Assembly: GCA_911728435.2 (NCBI GenBank) | Contig: OU452211.1 | Location: 12,754,428 to 12,818,427, forward strand | Direction: 5' to 3' | From: Apoderus coryli | Lineage: Eukaryota; Arthropoda; Insecta; Coleoptera; Attelabidae | DNA: 64,000 bases | In this document: positions 56,601 through 62,600 of the stretch, piece after piece | Layout of the letters: each line of letters opens with the position of its first letter | Position numbering within the stretch: the first letter of the stretch is position 1 | The notes under the pieces: model-generated | The model's input: only the letters and a program-made list of their open reading frames with translations | Told to the model about the DNA's origin: nothing | Database searches by the model: none | Made by a program: the position numbers and the translations under genes

Positions 56601-59600
56601 TTACTAGTTATTTTAGTGATGATACTCGTTTAATGTCTATCCAGTAAATTTTTCTACATTACTAAAATAACTAACATACAATATATTTTTATTTAAATGA
56701 CAAATAGTGTTTGTCTCTCTCTTCTAGAAATTTTTTCTAGAAGGGGTAGACAAGATTTGGGGGTGCCTGTGGTGCTTACGTTTTTTTTATCTGAACCACC
56801 ATCAGGTTTTTAGTGCGACTCTTATTTCTTTATTTTTTTAAAATAAACTTAAGCCTACTGAAAATCTTGTATTAGGTATAAGTAATATAAGCTAGGTATA
56901 TATAGTCAAACTTCAATCTACACATGTTAAAGTGGGTAGGTATAATGCGGCTGAATCCTTTGCCGGAATTCCTGAGAATATTGCTCAGCACATAAACAAC
57001 TAGGAAACGGTCGGAGTGACAATGTTGGTTAACTTAGAGAAAAGTTGTACAATTTAAACACCTTTTAAATGGTGTTTTCAAAAGTAAAGTAAATTTAGCA
57101 GTTTTCGAGAATTTCTTAAAAATCAATTTTTTGCGATATTAGTTTTTATTGATTTCAGACATTATTTTTACAGATATATAAAAAAAAATGAAAAGCACTT
57201 TCTCATTGTTGCTTTTTGAGGAGACTCGACGTTTCGTTTTCGAAAAACCATCAACTTCGATTTTTTAAATACGGCCCTTGATTTTCTATTGTTAAATTTA
57301 AAGCCATTTTCAATTCAAAAATAGGTGGTTTAAACAACTTTTCAGTATTTTTAGTTGTTATTTAAACTTATTCAAGAAAAATCGCCATAGTTTGGGACTT
57401 AACTGACTGAATGCAGAGTTTATTAGTAATTTTGGCAATAAAATTCTTTCGACGTTAATCAAAATTATTTATTACTATTTGCCAATTTATTTCTGTCAGC
57501 ACATTTTATTCTGTACGCAGTTTTTTAAATTTAGTTAAAATTTTTGTGCTTTTTGAAATTATTAAAGAAACGCCTTTCTTTCTTTTACGCAAAATAAGTG
57601 CCAAACTATGGCGGTTTTTCTTGAAGTTTAAATAACAGCTAAAAATACTGAAAACTTGTTGAAACCATTCCGTTACATCTATTTTTGGTTTGAAAATGGC
57701 TTTAAATTTAACAATACAAAATCGAGGGCCGTATTTAAAAAATCGAAGTTGATGGTTTTTCAAAAACGAAACGTCGTAATGAAAATTTGTAAATGCTATA
57801 TTATTTTCATAAAAAAGTAACAATGAGAGCTTTTAAGTTTTTTATATCAGTAAAAATAATGCCAGAAATCAATAAAAACTAAAATCGCAAAAAAATTGCA
57901 TTTTCTTAAAAAAATACGGCCTTGTAAAATATAGTTTATACCTAATTCATTTTCTACTATAAATATTATACATTTCAAGATCTACTAACTAGGTACTAGG
58001 TAGTTATCTAATTTGGGGACAAATAAACCTAAAATGTAAGTATTGGCTATTTAAAAAAAAATCGAGTTTTTCCGAAAAACAATGACGCTGAAACAAAAAA
58101 AAATTATCAAAGAAACTTTAGATTCCTTATGAGGAAACTAAGTAAAATAACAGATTCTACCGGTACGTACGAGGAATGATAAGACAATTCCAATCCACAA
58201 CTCCTAATTCACAGACATTGGTAAAATGGTAAACAAATCAATACATACCTACCTTTACAAAAGAAAGAAAAAAGTCATACCTAGCTAAAATATTTATGTA
58301 ACTTCTTTTGAAAAACTGCATTAATTTGCTAAAAATTAATCCGTCCCTGGCAAATTAAATATATTATCGTCAACCCATCTAAACTATTGTTTACTTGCTG
58401 TAAATGGAGGAATACCATATTAAGATTGATTAAATTAGAAAAAGTATTTTAAATTAGGATTAAGTACCTACTAAATAATACGTAACTAGATAGGTATCTA
58501 TTGCCAAAGATTATATCTGATATTGCCATGAAATAAGATTGGTTGCATTGGTCGTAAAATTATAACAATAAATAATTAAATAATAATTATTATAATTTAC
58601 TTACCGAGAAAAGTAACAACGAGCTCCCCCAGATTCCAGCTAATTAATATTTCTTTTGTTTCCTCCATTGTTATTAATAATATATGAATATTTAACAAAA
58701 CTCAACACACCAAACTAATCACTAAGTACACTTAATTATGTTGGATGCACATTGGTATAATACATATCTGTTACTGTCTGTATACCTAGTCCGTCCTCAC
58801 CACTTGTAGAAATTGGGATATCAATATCTAGGTATACACTTACTATCAATAAATCAAAATTTAATATATTAAATTAAAATATCTTCAGATTAGAACACCA
58901 AATAACTAGATCCTAGTTAGAGCGACGCCAAGACTCTAATCAAAAAATACCAAAATGAAACCCCCTCCCTCTACACCAAGTGAGACGCGCTAGGTACAAC
59001 GTGGTACACATAGAAGATGTTGTTGTCGGCACCTGCTTCTACAAAGGGTTTTAGGTACGTGGACTAGCAGCGGGGACAAACACATTAAGTAGAACGGGGA
59101 ATAACCGTTGGCTGGAATAGAATGACGACTTATGTAGACAACTATAGGTACCCATCTCTACCAGATAAAATAATTCGATAGGTATTTTGGAGGATAGAAA
59201 TTTTGTAAATGAGAAGTATTAGGTAAAATAACTATTACACAGATTTAATTAAATCAGTGCCTATTTTAGCTATATACTTACTTAGTTGTTAAAATCTTAT
59301 TTACCTATACTTAAATATTATAATGCACATACCTAGGTCCATTAATATACTAAAGCAGATAAATAAAATTTATAGGTAGGTAGGTATATGTTCCTATTAG
59401 AACTAATTTAGTTTTGGGTTTCATAAAACGATTTTTGAGAATAGCTAGGTACGTTTAGGTACCTACCTAATTACCTCATTAAGTATTTTCTTAATAATAA
59501 TAGCTACACCTAAGTGGGTACGTATGGAAATCTGTAGGTGTACAATACCTAATTCAAACAGAATACCGAACTCATTTAGCGCAAATAAAATTTTATATAG

Positions 59601-62600
59601 GTTCACAATTTGAAATCTTATTTAATTAATGCACATACAAGTCTCGTTTAGATGAGAAGATATCAGCTTAGCAGGAAAAATTGTCGTTTTTAGATAATGT
59701 AGTTACTCATACTTGATAACTACATTTACTACTTTAACAAAAATTTTGCGAAAACTAGCAAATTCACCTCTAATTAACATTTTTTATTTGGATAAACCAA
59801 GTTTTTTTTCTGTGTAAAACGTGAATTAATTTATATTGTGTAGGAACTGCATACTAAATTTTAAGATTACTATTCTATTTCTTGCTTTATCTTACAAATA
59901 ATTGTAAACATATCTACCAGCTAACGTTTGAACTTTAAATTAAAAATAATTGAATCTACTAATTTTTAAATTCGCATAATACTCCTGTCCATAATTTTCT
60001 TTATCTCACGTACTATTATACACTATTAGTTAATAAATATATTGAATTGTAGGGTAACATAGAAACTATATGGTCAACAGCACCAAATGTAATAGAAAAT
60101 GAATGTAGAACCGGTGGTCAGAAGCATTTTTATTTGGAAACTCAGTGTGTTGTTGCAATTCCTGAAAAAGAAGATGACGAATTCACTATTTATTCATCGT
60201 CACAGAATCCGACTGAGATAGCGGTAAGTGTCTAAATTTAGTTCTAGATAAAACGAATACTGTTGTCTTGAACGACTAGAGCGTACCGTGTGTTTGAAAA
60301 TTGTGTTTCCTCTTGTATTTTTCACTCCTATTGATCTCGAATTCAGCACATGCGTCTGGACGACGCTATCAAAGCTTATCCTCTATTTTCATTGCTTCAG
60401 AATAAACTAAAGGCATTTCGGTTGTTATTAGAGTTACGGGAAAAGTGTTTTTATAAAAGTTATAGATAATTTGATGCTTCATGCGTATCAAGAATTTTTG
60501 TCGAAGTCCAATTGTTCAAGATATCGCTATCAATTTTGACACAAGCCTACTTAAAATCTATTTTATTTGAAATATAATATAGTTTTTATTTATGTTTATT
60601 AAGTTTTACTAAATATGTAGCTACTTGTCATACATGGTTGTAAAGGGAATGAAATTTCAAATCTACTGACGCTTTAATATATAGGGTGTCCCATTTAAGA
60701 AAACAAAGTTGAGCGCCATATCGTGAACAATTGGACTTCGAAAGAAATTCTTGATACCCGACTGCATTAAGCATCAAATTATCTATAACTTTTCTAAAAA
60801 AACTTATCCCGTAACTCTAATAACAACCGAAATGTAAAGGAAAAAAGAAAATGACAAAAAATGAAAATCGCTCTGTATAAAAACACAATATCAGTGGTTC
60901 CTAGTCGTCAAGGCTATAATGCTATGATGCGTTAGCTTCCTCAAACTCTAATTTTGTCCAAAATTAAATTCAAATATTGAGACTGCAATACAACTAGCAA
61001 ATGATGTCCGTGTATTTCACAGACAAAAGTATCAGAAGTGTTAGACATTCCCCAACATAAAATCCGCGTTAAAGTAAAACGATTGGGAGGTGGTTTTGGT
61101 GGAAAAGAATGGAAGGCTACAATGATCGCTTTATCTGTGGTAGTTGCGGCAAAGAAATTTAATCGACCCATAAGATGTATGCTAGACAGGGATGAGGATA
61201 TGTTGATAAATGGTGGCAGACATCCATTCCTAATCAAATACAAAGTTGGTTTCGATAATGATGGAAGGATATTGGGAGCTGAATTTAAGGTGTATAATAA
61301 TGGAGGATATGCTTTGGAAAATTCGAAATTGGTAAAATTCATAATTTTGTACTAAACTAAACTCCCTTCATTAAAACATATAGGCCGATTTGTATTTCTC
61401 TCTCTGTTTCTAACGGCAACTTCTATTCTATAAAAATACAGGGTATCACGCGCAACGTGATTTATTTATTTACTTATTTTTTTATCAGAATTTTATTTTT
61501 ATTTATTTTATTTATTCCATAAATTACATAATATAACAAAATTATTTACTTACTTACTCTAATGTATTATAAATAAATAATAGGGAGTGAGAATGGTGCC
61601 TACCGGATGTAAAAACTTTGCGAAGTTTGTCCACAGACTCTAAAAACTCAACATTACATTTCAACCGCCTTTTGCACGTTCAAGCTCGTTCCACTAAAAT
61701 ATTAAAACTCTCAATGATTGTTTTAATTTTTTGTAATTTAGTGCAACAAAGGTGGGAATTTAAAAGTATTTTCACAGTTATATTAAGGGGCTCTTTTATT
61801 TTAGAGAAAAAAAAAAATGATAACCACTAAACACGAATCAACTTTTTTATAGACATTTTTCTTGGATCCCTTCCAAAACTTTATATTTATATAATCAATA
61901 TAGACTCTTGCTTGCTTGCTTCAAGCACAACAAGTGAGCTAGACAAAAATGCAAAACTAAGAGTAAACATGCGATCATGGGCAGTATCAAATAATGTTCA
62001 GCATTTTTCCTAAAAGAAGCTTTTTGCCATACTCAATGAATGGCCAAATTTTCTACCTCAAGATCCTCGAACTCTCTTAAAGATACTCGACAAACCGTTT
62101 TAATAACGGCAATTATAACATACATAACATAACCAAAGGGCTCAATTTAGGTTATATTTATATATTTAAATTACTCCCGTAAAAGCTAATAATAGAGTAG
62201 CTATAGAAGCATTGTGTTTTATAAGAACACATTAAAAGCTTTTATAAAACATATTATGTTAAAGTTTGTTTTGTAAAACTCTGTTTACTATTTTATTATT
62301 ATTCCAATATTGAAACGATGCGACAGACGGCGGCGACTCACACAAACATCAAAGTATCAAGCACGAATACTTCAAGCAGACAGGACTAGACTTGATTAAT
62401 TTGTATACATTTTATCTTATAATTTTTTTGCAGCAACTTTAAATTAAATTTTGATTTTTTAAAGCATTTATATAAAAGCTTGTTTTAGTTTGTTTTACTA
62501 TTAATTTATTTTAAATATCGGCAAAAGATAACTAAATACATAAAACTTCAAGGAAAATACTTGTAATTAACTTCATTACTCATTTTCAAGCTTAGTGAAA

